Shown here in pieces: positions 17,979 through 26,901 of a stretch of 64,000 nt of DNA (the stretch's first letter is position 1; each line of letters starts with the position of its first letter). This DNA comes from CAZUXY01 sp964624235 (lineage in GTDB: Bacteria > Spirochaetota > UBA4802 > UBA5368), in NCBI GenBank assembly GCA_964624235.1, contig CAZUXY010000001.1, positions 198,176-262,175 on the forward strand, written 5' to 3'. A program made the translations under genes and the position numbers. The notes under the pieces were generated by a model, which did not search any database, was not told the DNA's origin, and saw only the letters and a list, made by a program, of their open reading frames with translations.

Positions 17979-18350
17979 ATGAAAAAAAGCAACGGATATC
18001 CAAACCGCCTGAAGCACTCTCCAGCGACCCGGCAACCGGTATCTGGAAGTGAACGCCGTCGGCACGTTCTTATCATGCTCCTTTTGTTCATACTTTTTTC
18101 CCTTGGTACGTACTGGTGCTATCGCTGCAAGGGTGCCGGGGAACGCACATCCGTTACAGGAGAGGCACCCCGTGATCCTTTTCACAACGGGTCCGTTGAG
18201 GAGGACCCCGTTAAAGCGCGGTCCGGAAGCAGAACCCGGAATAAAAAGGGAGGTATTCGCAACACCCCCACGAAAGGAGATTCGGGAACCATCAAGGGTC
18301 CCGTAGAGTACGGAACAAAAATTGAAATGATTACAAAACCTGATAAATAA
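17979..18350 (+). CDS. Possible small membrane-anchored protein
   Basis: The frame encodes 123 residues with one hydrophobic segment (VLIMLLLFILFSLGTYWCY, about 31-49), flanked by a basic N-terminus and a polar, Pro/Lys/Gly-rich C-terminal tail. I do not recognise it. There is no clear ribosome-binding site, and overlapping open frames of similar length exist on both strands, so it may not be expressed. The positive-inside pattern (RRRH before the helix) is the main support. It lies 60 bases before the alpha/beta hydrolase gene. Confidence 0.4.
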   Translation: MKKSNGYPNRLKHSPATRQPVSGSERRRHVLIMLLLFILFSLGTYWCYRCKGAGERTSVTGEAPRDPFHNGSVEEDPVKARSGSRTRNKKGGIRNTPTKGDSGTIKGPVEYGTKIEMITKPDK

Positions 18351-18410
18351 CATCTGTTAAACACGTGCGGAAATGCAGACCACTGTGTGATTGATATTGA
18401 GGAGGTTGCC

Positions 18411-19316
18411 ATGAAGAATAAAAAAAGAACGGCAGGTATTATAATAATATTGATTGCGGTAATTTTCATAATCCTTTTCAGCGGTGCGTGGTATTTCTCA
18501 TCGGTGATTCTCTACCCGGGACCTTTCATCTGCACAAAAGAGCATTTTGTTTTTTGCGGAAACCCCTCGGAGCAAAAGCTGGCTTTTGAGGAAATTGAGT
18601 TTTCCACTGTGGACGGGGTTGCCATCAGGGGATGGTATATCCCGGCAGTAAACTCGAACAGTGCGGTTATTCTTTCCCATGGGAGAGGGGCAAACCGGAA
18701 CGAAGGAATGCGCTTTGCAAGGCCCTTAAGGGATGCGGGGTTTAATGTGATAACCTTTGATTACCGTAACTGCGGCAAGAGCGACCGGTCTTTTAACTCA
18801 ATGGGATATCACGAAAAAAAAGACCTTTACGCCTGTGTCGATTATCTGGTCAAATGCAAAGGGATTAAAAGCGTCGGAATTCTTGGTTTTTCCCTCGGGG
18901 CCGCCACCGGTATCATTGCGATGGCGGAAGACAGCAGGATCAAAGCGGGTGTTTTCGAAGCGGGTTTCGCAAATCTCAGCGATGTAATTGCGGAGGAGGG
19001 GAAACGTACCTATGGACTTCCGCGTTATCCGCTGATCCCCCTGGTCATGCGGATATTCGAAATCCGTGCCGGTGCCGATACGGACCGGATGAACGCTGAA
19101 GAGGTAATAGCTTCGATCTCACCACGGCCGGTATATATTATACACGGCGACGCAGACAGGGGAGTGGACTATTCGCATGGTACCCGTCTTTTCCGCAGAG
19201 CTAAAGAACCGAAGCAGATGTGGACGGTCAAAGGCGGTCCTCACGTCGAATGCTGGCAGATGGACAGGAACAGAGCGGAGTCCTCGATAAAGAGCTTTTT
19301 TAAAAAAAATCTGTAA
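18411..19316 (+). CDS. Membrane-anchored alpha/beta hydrolase
   Basis: The 301-residue protein starts with a membrane anchor (about 7-29) and continues as an alpha/beta hydrolase. The oxyanion-hole region reads VILSHGRGANRNEG, the nucleophile elbow GFSLGAATG, the acid region IHGDADRGVDY and the catalytic His HVECW near the C-terminus. Relatives of the BEM46/YqkD type hydrolyse esters or peptides of unknown identity at the membrane. GAGGAGG lies just before the ATG at 18411, which is therefore preferred to the in-frame upstream codons. The substrate is unknown. Confidence 0.88.
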   Translation: MKNKKRTAGIIIILIAVIFIILFSGAWYFSSVILYPGPFICTKEHFVFCGNPSEQKLAFEEIEFSTVDGVAIRGWYIPAVNSNSAVILSHGRGANRNEGMRFARPLRDAGFNVITFDYRNCGKSDRSFNSMGYHEKKDLYACVDYLVKCKGIKSVGILGFSLGAATGIIAMAEDSRIKAGVFEAGFANLSDVIAEEGKRTYGLPRYPLIPLVMRIFEIRAGADTDRMNAEEVIASISPRPVYIIHGDADRGVDYSHGTRLFRRAKEPKQMWTVKGGPHVECWQMDRNRAESSIKSFFKKNL

Positions 19317-19416
19317 GGTGTAAGGATATTACCGGCCTCACTCAATGGTCACGACGGATCTAAAGGTAATAAGGGACTGTGCGGTCTCAATCAATGTCAG
19401 TAAACTTTAAAAACTC

Positions 19417-20721
19417 ATGGAAGAAAAGGTTTATTCCGTATCCGAAATATCAAGGCTGATCAAGCACACCCTTGAAAACAATCCCCTAATGAACGGATTG
19501 TGGATTAAAGGTGAAATTTCCAACCTTACCTATCACTCTTCGGGGCACATTTACTTTACCCTGAAAGACGAGAACGCGGTTATATCATCGGTTTTTTTCC
19601 GCTATGCCAGCCGTAATCTGGATTTCAAACTGGAAGAAGGTATGAGCATCCTCGCTCTCGGGTCGCTCAGCGTTTTTGAAAAACGGGGAAGCTATCAGTT
19701 CATAGTTACCATGGTACGGAAGGAGGGTATCGGAGAGCTGCTGCAGCGCATTGAAAAGCTGAAAAAAAAGCTCCTCGATGAGGGAATATTCAACACTGCG
19801 CATAAAAAAAAGTTACCATTTCTGCCGAAACGCCTGGGCGTGGTTACCTCTCCCACCGGAGCGGCCTTCAGGGATATAGTTAAGGTCGCCCTGCGGAGAC
19901 ACCCAAACCTCGAAATCGTGCTTTCACCGGCGAAAGTACAGGGCGGCGACGCAGCTCTTTCAATTGTACGGGGAATTGAAGAGCTGAACCGTGCAGAGTG
20001 GGAGATCGATGTTATCATCTGCGGGAGGGGCGGCGGTTCTTTTGAAGACCTTATGCCTTTCAGTGAGGAGAGCGTGGTGAGAGCTATATATAATTCACGG
20101 ATCCCCGTTATTTCAGCGGTCGGCCATCAGATCGATCACCCTCTTTCCGACGACGCCGCGGATTACGCCGCGCCTACCCCCTCCGCAGCCGCCGAGATCG
20201 CCGTCCCTGTGATTAAGGACCTTATGGACGAGATAGATTATCTTTACATGAGATCATTGAATTCCATACTATCGCGCTTTAAGGATCTGCGCACAAAGGT
20301 AGACGGGATCATGTCGCTGCGCATATTCCGGAACCCTCGTGAGATCATGAACATTAAGGAACTGTTTCTTGCCGATATGGAATCCCGGATCATTTCGGGA
20401 CTCAAGGACCTGGTCTCGTCGTACAGAAACCGTCTCCTCATGGTTCCTGATATCAGAAAGTTAATCAAAAGCATACTTGTAGATAAAAACGGAAGGTTCA
20501 ACCTGGCGGTCACCACTCTGGAAAAAATTTCCCCCCTGGGGGTGCTTAAACGAGGGTATGCCATAGTGACCGATATGCAGGGCCGGGTGATAAAAAGCAT
20601 CAGGGGCGTTAACCCCGGGGCAGGAATTGATCTTGCATTTCAGGACGGGTCAATGAATTGTACGGTAAACACTATTCATGCAGAGGTACGTTTTGGAAAA
20701 GAAAGCGTCATCGAAAAATAA
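19417..20721 (+). CDS. xseA: Exodeoxyribonuclease VII large subunit
   Basis: The 434-residue protein is the catalytic subunit of exonuclease VII, which degrades single-stranded DNA in repair. An OB-fold occupies the N-terminus (YSVSEISRLIKHTLENN, LWIKGEISN, SGHIYFTLKD). The core has RLGVVTSPTGAAFRDI, IICGRGGGSFEDL, IPVISAVGHQIDHPLSDDAADYAAPTPSAAAE, and near the C-terminus PLGVLKRGYAIV. Length is typical. The gene overlaps xseB by 44 bases, so the two subunits are translationally coupled. Confidence 0.97.
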   Translation: MEEKVYSVSEISRLIKHTLENNPLMNGLWIKGEISNLTYHSSGHIYFTLKDENAVISSVFFRYASRNLDFKLEEGMSILALGSLSVFEKRGSYQFIVTMVRKEGIGELLQRIEKLKKKLLDEGIFNTAHKKKLPFLPKRLGVVTSPTGAAFRDIVKVALRRHPNLEIVLSPAKVQGGDAALSIVRGIEELNRAEWEIDVIICGRGGGSFEDLMPFSEESVVRAIYNSRIPVISAVGHQIDHPLSDDAADYAAPTPSAAAEIAVPVIKDLMDEIDYLYMRSLNSILSRFKDLRTKVDGIMSLRIFRNPREIMNIKELFLADMESRIISGLKDLVSSYRNRLLMVPDIRKLIKSILVDKNGRFNLAVTTLEKISPLGVLKRGYAIVTDMQGRVIKSIRGVNPGAGIDLAFQDGSMNCTVNTIHAEVRFGKESVIEK

Positions 20722-20989
20722 GCTCAGTTTCGAAAAAGCCCTCGAGGAACTCGAAAAAATAGCGAGGAAACTGGAGGAAGGGAGTCTTGGTCTGGATGAA
20801 TCCATCGCTGGATTTGAAAAGGGCATTCAGCTTGCTAAATTCTGTCATGAAAAGCTGAAAGAAGCCGAACGTAAAATCGAGATTTTACAGAAGGGTGAAT
20901 CCGGTACAGTGGAAAAAAAAAGCGTAAAAATTAAATCCGAGACAGGGGAAATCGAAGAAAATGAAGATATGCAGGGATCACTACTTTGA
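20678..20989 (+). CDS. xseB: Exodeoxyribonuclease VII small subunit
   Basis: The 103-residue protein matches XseB: SFEKALEELEKIARKLEEGSLGLDESIAGFEKGIQLAKFC, followed by a coiled-coil-like EAERKIEIL. It binds XseA to form the exonuclease VII holoenzyme. The C-terminal 30 residues (acidic and basic) extend beyond the usual 75-80 residue length. The ATG at 20678 lies inside the end of xseA; later in-frame starts are possible because the conserved domain only begins at about residue 16. Confidence 0.93.
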   Translation: MQRYVLEKKASSKNKLSFEKALEELEKIARKLEEGSLGLDESIAGFEKGIQLAKFCHEKLKEAERKIEILQKGESGTVEKKSVKIKSETGEIEENEDMQGSLL

Positions 20990-21020
20990 CAAAGCGGAAT
21001 TATACCGTACGAGAGATGCC

Positions 21021-21437
21021 ATGAAACATGCCGGAACCACGGAATTCGTAAAAAAAACCGAACGCATACTGGTATTACTGCTCATCGCTGTTTCCCTGTG
21101 CGGATGCAAGCCGTCCAAATCGGTCGATTTTTGCGAAGGAACCTCCACCAAGGGAGACGGCGTAAAATGCGGAAGCGTATTCACGACAGGAGAGCTTACA
21201 GCCGTAATAAAGGCTGAAAAAAACTTCGGTGTGGAATCCCTGGATCTAAAGGTTTACGATATAGGGAAAAAAAGCACGGAACCGGTGGACTCCCGGCCTA
21301 TTAAAGTGAAACAGGAAGACCGAAAGGCCGTGGTAAATCTTTCTTTCTATAATGAAGGCAAGTATCGTGTCAGGGTGCTGAACGGTGATGGCAGGGCCGT
21401 GGCCGACGGAGATGTGGAGATTGTCGACACTTACTGA
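21021..21437 (+). CDS. Probable lipoprotein of unknown function
   Basis: The 138-residue product has a lipoprotein signal: a hydrophobic stretch ILVLLLIAVS followed by the lipobox LCGC. The mature part has a strand-rich look (LTAVIKAEKNFGVESLDLKVYDI, AVVNLSFYNEGKYRVRVLNGDG), like a small immunoglobulin-like domain. I do not recognise a family. The start at 21021 has GAGAG 5 bases upstream; the frame is open from 20961, overlapping xseB. Its stop codon overlaps the end of the convergent lspA gene by 7 bases. Confidence 0.72.
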   Translation: MKHAGTTEFVKKTERILVLLLIAVSLCGCKPSKSVDFCEGTSTKGDGVKCGSVFTTGELTAVIKAEKNFGVESLDLKVYDIGKKSTEPVDSRPIKVKQEDRKAVVNLSFYNEGKYRVRVLNGDGRAVADGDVEIVDTY

Positions 21438-21940
21438 CCACCCGTTTCCGACTTTTTCCTCTTTTTTTCTTCGCCGATATAAAACAGCAACAGCATAACG
21501 GCGCCGGCGACTATCGCGGCATCTGCGACATTGAACGCAGGCCAGCGGAAGATTTCATCGATACCGATATAAAGAAAATCCACCACGCCTGGTTTGTTGA
21601 ACAGCCGATCCAATATGTTTCCTATTGCTCCCGACATGATGAGCGCCATGGAAACGCAGAAGAGCATGGTTTTGTTTTTTTCCATTACATAATAGATCAC
21701 CATCAGCGTCAGTACGGCGATAGATACTATGAGAAAAAAGGTCTGATACCCCTGCATTATGCCGAAAAGCCCACCCCGGTTATACAGCAGGGTAATCTGC
21801 ACGAAACTGCCTATCACGTTTATACGCTCGTGCAGGTCCACGTAGGCCACTACCAATTGTTTCGTAATGATATCTCCCGCCAGGGACAGCAGGAAGAGCG
21901 AACCCGCCGTAATGTGCTGTTTCATCTTTTTAGTATCCAT
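21431..21940 (-). CDS. lspA: Lipoprotein signal peptidase (signal peptidase II)
   Basis: The 169-residue protein has four membrane segments and both catalytic aspartate motifs of signal peptidase II: GNILDRL at about 121-127 and FNVADAAI at about 146-153. It cleaves prolipoproteins in the inner membrane after lipid attachment to Cys. The ATG lies one base after the ileS stop (TGA-T-ATG) with AGGGG upstream inside ileS. The frame is open further upstream but that stretch is ileS sequence. The ileS-lspA pairing is a common bacterial arrangement, and lipoprotein genes occur nearby. Confidence 0.93.
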   Translation of the reverse strand: MDTKKMKQHITAGSLFLLSLAGDIITKQLVVAYVDLHERINVIGSFVQITLLYNRGGLFGIMQGYQTFFLIVSIAVLTLMVIYYVMEKNKTMLFCVSMALIMSGAIGNILDRLFNKPGVVDFLYIGIDEIFRWPAFNVADAAIVAGAVMLLLFYIGEEKKRKKSETGGQ

Positions 21941-21941
21941 A

Positions 21942-24716
21942 TCAACCCCTGGAAGCCGGCCTGGTGATGATCCCTGTGCACCGGTCACACAGATCGGGAT
22001 GTTCCGGATCGGAACCCAGACGGTCATAATAATTCCAGCAACGGACGCATTTCTTCCCGGTGGCTTTTTCAACCCTGATGCCTGCGGAAGGGTAATCTTC
22101 CATACCGTCTGTTACCGCATCGGTGAACATAAGACCGGAAACCTGAAATATGCGTTTGGCATCATCCTCCATTTCTCTCAGCAACCACCTGGCCTTTTCG
22201 CTTTTTATATACAGTTGTACATGGGCTTCAAGGGAGTTGCCGATCAGTTTTTCTTTCCGTTTTATCTCCAGCGCTTTTAAAATGTCTTCGTTTATCTCAA
22301 TGAGTGTTTCCATACGCTTATTGATGTTTTCGTTGTTGTACTGCTCATCAGGACGGCAGTAGGTCTGCGCATGGACCGTGCCCGTTTCTCCGGAAAAACG
22401 CCAGATTTCCTCTGCGGTAAAAGGAAGCACCGGTGCGATGAGGCGCACCAGGGTATCGAATATCACTTTCAGTGCGGTCTGGTTCGACCTTCTAGTGTTT
22501 GAAGCGCGCTCCTCGATATAGAGTATATCTTTGGAAACATGAAAATAAAGCGACGACAGGTCCACGGCGCAAAAATTCAGTATTTTCCGGTAAACAAGAT
22601 GAAACTCGAACTTTTCGTAATGTTCAATCACCTGTCCTGCCAGTATATAGAGACGGTACAGCATCCACTTGTCGATGTCGTTCATTTTCTCATAAGGGAC
22701 ACGGTCGCTATCGCTGAAATCAGAAAGATTTCCCAGAATAAACTTGAAAGTGTTGCGAATCTTCCGGTATGAATCGGCGATCTGGTTCATCATATCGAAA
22801 CCGATCCTCACATCGTTTCGGTAGTCTTCCGATGACACCCAGAGACGCACTATGTCGGCGCCGTACTTTTTGATCAGATCGTCGGGAGGGATCACATTAC
22901 CCTCCGACTTGCTCATGGCTTTTCCCTGCTCGTCAAGAACGAACCCGTGGGTCAATACGGTGTTGTAGGGAGCCCGGTTGCGCAGGGCGATGGCGGGCCA
23001 CAGGGACGACTGGAACCACCCCCGATGCTGGTCGCTTCCTTCCAGGTATATATCCGAAGGCCAGCTCAATTCTTTCCACCTGTCGAGTACGGCAAAATGG
23101 GATACACCCGAATCGAACCAGACGTCCAGAATATCATATTCCTTCTCAAATACGCTGCTGCCGCAGCTGCACATGGTCCCTTCGGGGACCAGCCGGCTGA
23201 TATCGTCGGTATACCATACGTCTATGCTTTTAGAAAGGGATAGTTTTGCGAAATAAAAGATGCTCTCGGCGCTCATCAGGTTTTTTTTGCAGTCCGCACA
23301 CCTGAACGAAGGGATAGGGACACCCCATGATCTCTGCCGTGACAGGCACCAGTCGGGCCGGGTTTCGATCATACCACGGAACCTCGTTTCACCCCATGCC
23401 GGTATCCAGCGGGTATCATCGGTGGCCTTCAGCGCGGCCTTGCGCAGATCACGATGATCCACCACAAAGAACCATTGTTCGGCGGCACGGAAGATGAGAG
23501 GCTGTTTACAGCGCCAGCAGTGCGGATACGAGTGGTCTATCATGCTGGTATGTATCAACGACCCGTTTTTTTCGAGCAAATCGACGACCTTCGGATTTGC
23601 ATCGAATACCTGTATCCCCTTCATTTCGGGGAACTCGTCGGTGAATCTCCCTTCGTCATCCACCGGACAATACACTTCGAGTCCGTTTTCCAATCCTATG
23701 ATGTAATCTTCCATCCCGTGTCCCGGCGCGATATGCACTATTCCTGTTCCCTGGTCCAGAGTAACAAAATCCCCGAAAAGAATCTTCGATTCACGGTGTA
23801 TAAAAGGGTGCATCACTTTCAGCTTTTCTATCTGTGCCCTGGTAACACTCACCGAGTCTTTCCTGTTACGGCCCGTTTCTGCGGCCATTGCATCGACCAG
23901 ACCATCCGCCATTATGTAATAACCGTCATCGAAATGATACGCGGAGTAGGGATAGTTCGGATGGAAACAGACCGCGAGATTCGCGGGCAGCGTCCATGGT
24001 GTGGTAGTCCATATAATAACATACAGATTATCCATATCGACACCGGGTATGGCCGCAGATTTCGGATCAACCTTGAATTTCACATAAATGGACGGGGAAC
24101 TGTGATCGTGATACTCCACCTCCGCTTCCGCAAGGGCCGTTACGCAGGTTGGGCACCAGTAAATTGGCTTTTTCCCCCTTGCAATAAAACCTTCTTTAAA
24201 CAGCTTCCCAAATGTTTCCAGTATTGAAGCTTCATATTCCGGCGACATGGTAAGGTAAGGTTCTCTATAATCACCAAAAACGCCGAGCCGTTTAAACTCA
24301 CTCATCTGGATTTTAACGTATTTATCAGCGTACGCACGGCATTTCTTCCTAATTTCGGTTTTGGGTGTTTTCTTCCCCGCACTGTCCCCTATCTGTCGGG
24401 TAACCTGCAGTTCAATGGGCAGTCCGTGACAATCCCAGCCCGGTACATAGGGCGACTTGAATCCCATCATGGTTTTGTGTTTTATTATAATATCCTTAAG
24501 AATCTTGTTCAGCGCGTGACCAAGATGGATATTTCCGTTGGCATAGGGTGGACCGTCATGGAGTATGTATAAAGGAGCGTCTTTTCTTGACTCGATTATG
24601 CTTTCATAGATGTTTTCGTTTTCCCAGTGTTTGAGCATTTCCGGTTCCCGCTGCGGCAGGTTTGCCTTCATGGGAAAATCGGTTTCAGGAAGATTGACGG
24701 TTTTAGAATAATCCAT
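21942..24716 (-). CDS. ileS: Isoleucyl-tRNA synthetase
   Basis: The 924-residue class I synthetase charges tRNA-Ile. The HIGH motif appears as GNIHLGHALN near residue 60 and KMSKS as KAMSKSEGN near residue 595; the editing domain (WTTTPWTLPANLAVC) is present. The C-terminal zinc finger is intact, with two CxxC pairs (CVRC and CDRC) near the end, as in the bacterial-type enzyme. The start at 24716 (MDYSKTVNLP) is chosen because AAGG lies about 10 bases upstream and the usual N-terminus begins there; 72 bases of upstream open frame look non-coding. It is followed after 1 base by lspA. Confidence 0.97.
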   Translation of the reverse strand: MDYSKTVNLPETDFPMKANLPQREPEMLKHWENENIYESIIESRKDAPLYILHDGPPYANGNIHLGHALNKILKDIIIKHKTMMGFKSPYVPGWDCHGLPIELQVTRQIGDSAGKKTPKTEIRKKCRAYADKYVKIQMSEFKRLGVFGDYREPYLTMSPEYEASILETFGKLFKEGFIARGKKPIYWCPTCVTALAEAEVEYHDHSSPSIYVKFKVDPKSAAIPGVDMDNLYVIIWTTTPWTLPANLAVCFHPNYPYSAYHFDDGYYIMADGLVDAMAAETGRNRKDSVSVTRAQIEKLKVMHPFIHRESKILFGDFVTLDQGTGIVHIAPGHGMEDYIIGLENGLEVYCPVDDEGRFTDEFPEMKGIQVFDANPKVVDLLEKNGSLIHTSMIDHSYPHCWRCKQPLIFRAAEQWFFVVDHRDLRKAALKATDDTRWIPAWGETRFRGMIETRPDWCLSRQRSWGVPIPSFRCADCKKNLMSAESIFYFAKLSLSKSIDVWYTDDISRLVPEGTMCSCGSSVFEKEYDILDVWFDSGVSHFAVLDRWKELSWPSDIYLEGSDQHRGWFQSSLWPAIALRNRAPYNTVLTHGFVLDEQGKAMSKSEGNVIPPDDLIKKYGADIVRLWVSSEDYRNDVRIGFDMMNQIADSYRKIRNTFKFILGNLSDFSDSDRVPYEKMNDIDKWMLYRLYILAGQVIEHYEKFEFHLVYRKILNFCAVDLSSLYFHVSKDILYIEERASNTRRSNQTALKVIFDTLVRLIAPVLPFTAEEIWRFSGETGTVHAQTYCRPDEQYNNENINKRMETLIEINEDILKALEIKRKEKLIGNSLEAHVQLYIKSEKARWLLREMEDDAKRIFQVSGLMFTDAVTDGMEDYPSAGIRVEKATGKKCVRCWNYYDRLGSDPEHPDLCDRCTGIITRPASRG

Positions 24717-24907
24717 GGGTATATACCTTAAATACTTTGGAATGAGATATGGTTCAGGCGGTGTATTGAATAGAGTATCTACGAACAAACACTTTCAGGT
24801 TACTGAACATTTATCCCGATATAGCACAAAATAAGAGTTTAGACACATATTTAGAAGGGGCTTTTGTCAATATTTTTTTCTCTCCGGATACCGCCATACC
24901 GGGTTTG

Positions 24908-24935
24908 AAAAAAAAGAGACGGCCAGAGCCGCCTC
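24908..24935 (-). terminator. Rho-independent terminator after trxA
   Basis: Read on the minus strand, GAGGCGGC and GCCGTCTC form an 8-bp stem (one G-U) around the loop TCTG and are followed by eight T residues. It separates trxA from ileS. Confidence 0.9.
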
Positions 24936-24965
24936 ATTATGCACACAGGGTATAGGGGGAAGGAT

Positions 24966-25274
24966 TTACTGCAGTTTACTTTTCAACAATTCTGCCGACT
25001 GAACACCGACCATGCGATCAGTCTCGATTCCCTTCTTAAATATTATTAATGTGGGAATAGAACGTATTCCTAAATTCGACGCAGTAGTAGTGTTTTCATC
25101 TGTGTTCAGTTTAACAATTTTTACGCTGCCGTTCAATTCACTGGACAGTTGTTCCAAAATAGGCGCTTGCATACGACAGGGTCCGCACCATGGTGCCCAG
25201 AAATCAACCAGAACAGATTTATCAGAATTGATAACCTCTTTCGTAAAATTGCTGTCATTAACTTCGTCAATCAT
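24966..25274 (-). CDS. trxA: Thioredoxin
   Basis: The 102-residue protein is a classic thioredoxin, a cytoplasmic disulfide reductase. The active site WCGPC has cysteines at 30 and 33, and the cis-proline loop reads IRSIPTLIIF. Length is typical. GGAGG lies 7 bases before the ATG, and a good promoter and terminator flank the gene, so it is probably a single-gene transcript. Confidence 0.95.
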   Translation of the reverse strand: MIDEVNDSNFTKEVINSDKSVLVDFWAPWCGPCRMQAPILEQLSSELNGSVKIVKLNTDENTTTASNLGIRSIPTLIIFKKGIETDRMVGVQSAELLKSKLQ

Positions 25275-25303
25275 AATAGAACCTCCACAGGTTTATAATT
25301 AAG

Positions 25304-25332
25304 AATATACTAAAATATTTAATAACTGGCAA
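25304..25332 (-). promoter_or_regulatory. Probable sigma70 promoter of trxA
   Basis: On the minus strand, TTGCCA (25327-25332) and TATATT (25304-25309) are separated by 17 bases. The implied leader is about 25 bases long. Confidence 0.55.
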
Positions 25333-25506
25333 TATATTTCTCGCATTCTTTTCAGAAAATCACATTATACATCCAAGCTCCCGGCCGGTATTATTACTTT
25401 GCTACAGAACTTCCTGCCATAGGATATCAAGAAATGAAAATGTTTTGACTTGATACGATTTATCCCTAAACTAACCGCACCGTTGGATTTTTCCTGTAGT
25501 AACTTT

Positions 25507-26883
25507 ATGAAACAATCTGATGATCACCTGAATTCCGGCAAATCGTCCACCGCCATAGTTATCGGGGCTGGCAACAGGGGATTCCAGTATGCGCAATACG
25601 CGCTTTTGCACCCCGGCGACCTTACCATTACCGCCGTTGCAGAACCAGTACAAGAGCGCAGAGAGCGTTTTGCCTCACTCTGCTCTCTCCCTCCAGGTTC
25701 GGTTTTTCATTCATGGGAAGAGCTGTTGAGCAAACCCCGGTTCGCCGACGGAGCTGTCATATCCACACAGGACACCATGCACGTGAAACCTGCTGTTTCC
25801 GCTATGAAAAACGGTTACCATGTGCTGCTGGAAAAACCGATGGCACTGTCCGAACAGAACTGCCGCAGAATCGTCGATGCTTCGCTTAAAACAGGCATGA
25901 CTCTTAACGTATGTCATGTGCTTCGGTATACGGCTTTTTTTTCAAAGGTTAAATCAATTATCGACAGCGGCCTGCTGGGCAGTGTGTATACGATATATCA
26001 TGCGGAAAACGTTCCCTATTATCATATGGCTCATTCGTACGTACGAGGAAACTGGAGCAACAGTAAAAAATCGTCTCCTATGATACTGGCCAAATGCTGT
26101 CATGATCTTGATTTGCTGTACTGGTTTGCCGGAAGCTATCCGCGTACGGTCAGCTCCTTTGGAAGATTAAGTCATTTTACTTCCGAAATGGCCCCGGCAG
26201 GAATTCCGAACCGCTGTACTGACGGATGTCCGTACAGTGATACCTGTCAGTATAATGCCGTTGCCACCTACCTGCACGGTGTTCCGCTCAAACTGGGGAT
26301 GACCAAGACTGATTCGGTGCTTTCAGCTTTGGGCGCGCGTTTCATATTACGGTTTCCCGTTATCGCTGAAAGAATCCCCGGTCTCAGGCAATTCGTTCAC
26401 TGGCGCGGCTGGCCCGTTTCCACCATCACCGAAGATCTTACCGAGACGGGAATCATGAAAGCGCTGCGTAAAGGACCGTATGGACGATGCGTATACCGCT
26501 GTGACAATGACCAGGTCGACCATCAGATGACTGTTATTGAGTTTCAAAACGGTATAACCGCCGTGCTGAACATGCATGGACACGCGGAGGAGGAATGCCG
26601 TACCATACGTATAGACGGGAGTGAGGGTACCCTTAGAGGAAAATACGGGGGAGGGGGAAGGCTCGAAGTACATATTCACCGTACCGGTAAAAAACTGGTA
26701 TATCCCGTAAAAACCGATTTGATGGGTCATTCCGAGGGAGATATGGGAATCATGAAGAACTTCGTCAACGTTCTCCGCGGCGGCAGCGGGCTTACTACCG
26801 CGCGGGACTCCCTGCAGAGCCATCTCATGGCTTTTGCCGCGCACCGGTCAAGAATATACGGAAGGGTGGAAAAACTTGATTGA
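25507..26883 (+). CDS. Gfo/Idh/MocA-family oxidoreductase with a cysteine-rich insert
   Basis: The 458-residue protein has an N-terminal Rossmann fold (AIVIGAGNRGFQYAQYAL) and the family signature LLEKPMALSEQNCRRIV at about residues 110-126, followed by the catalytic-domain HVLRY and KCCHDLDLLYWF. Family members oxidise or reduce sugars and related polyols with NAD(P). An insert near residues 235-250 carries three cysteines (CTDGCPYSDTCQY). The start at 25507 is preferred to a TTG at 25450, because the upstream residues are not family-like. A hotdog-fold gene follows after 18 bases, then a permease gene, suggesting a catabolic unit of unknown substrate. Confidence 0.88.
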   Translation: MKQSDDHLNSGKSSTAIVIGAGNRGFQYAQYALLHPGDLTITAVAEPVQERRERFASLCSLPPGSVFHSWEELLSKPRFADGAVISTQDTMHVKPAVSAMKNGYHVLLEKPMALSEQNCRRIVDASLKTGMTLNVCHVLRYTAFFSKVKSIIDSGLLGSVYTIYHAENVPYYHMAHSYVRGNWSNSKKSSPMILAKCCHDLDLLYWFAGSYPRTVSSFGRLSHFTSEMAPAGIPNRCTDGCPYSDTCQYNAVATYLHGVPLKLGMTKTDSVLSALGARFILRFPVIAERIPGLRQFVHWRGWPVSTITEDLTETGIMKALRKGPYGRCVYRCDNDQVDHQMTVIEFQNGITAVLNMHGHAEEECRTIRIDGSEGTLRGKYGGGGRLEVHIHRTGKKLVYPVKTDLMGHSEGDMGIMKNFVNVLRGGSGLTTARDSLQSHLMAFAAHRSRIYGRVEKLD

Positions 26884-26901
26884 ATACCGCAGGGAGGTAC
26901 C

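Noticed and set aside
20678..20721. Frameshift suspected where xseA and xseB overlap by 44 bases
   Set aside because: Both proteins are complete and of typical length; overlaps of this kind are common for this pair.
23454..24227. A 257-codon open frame on the plus strand inside ileS
   Set aside because: It lies entirely opposite conserved ileS sequence, including the editing domain, and reads as a shadow frame.
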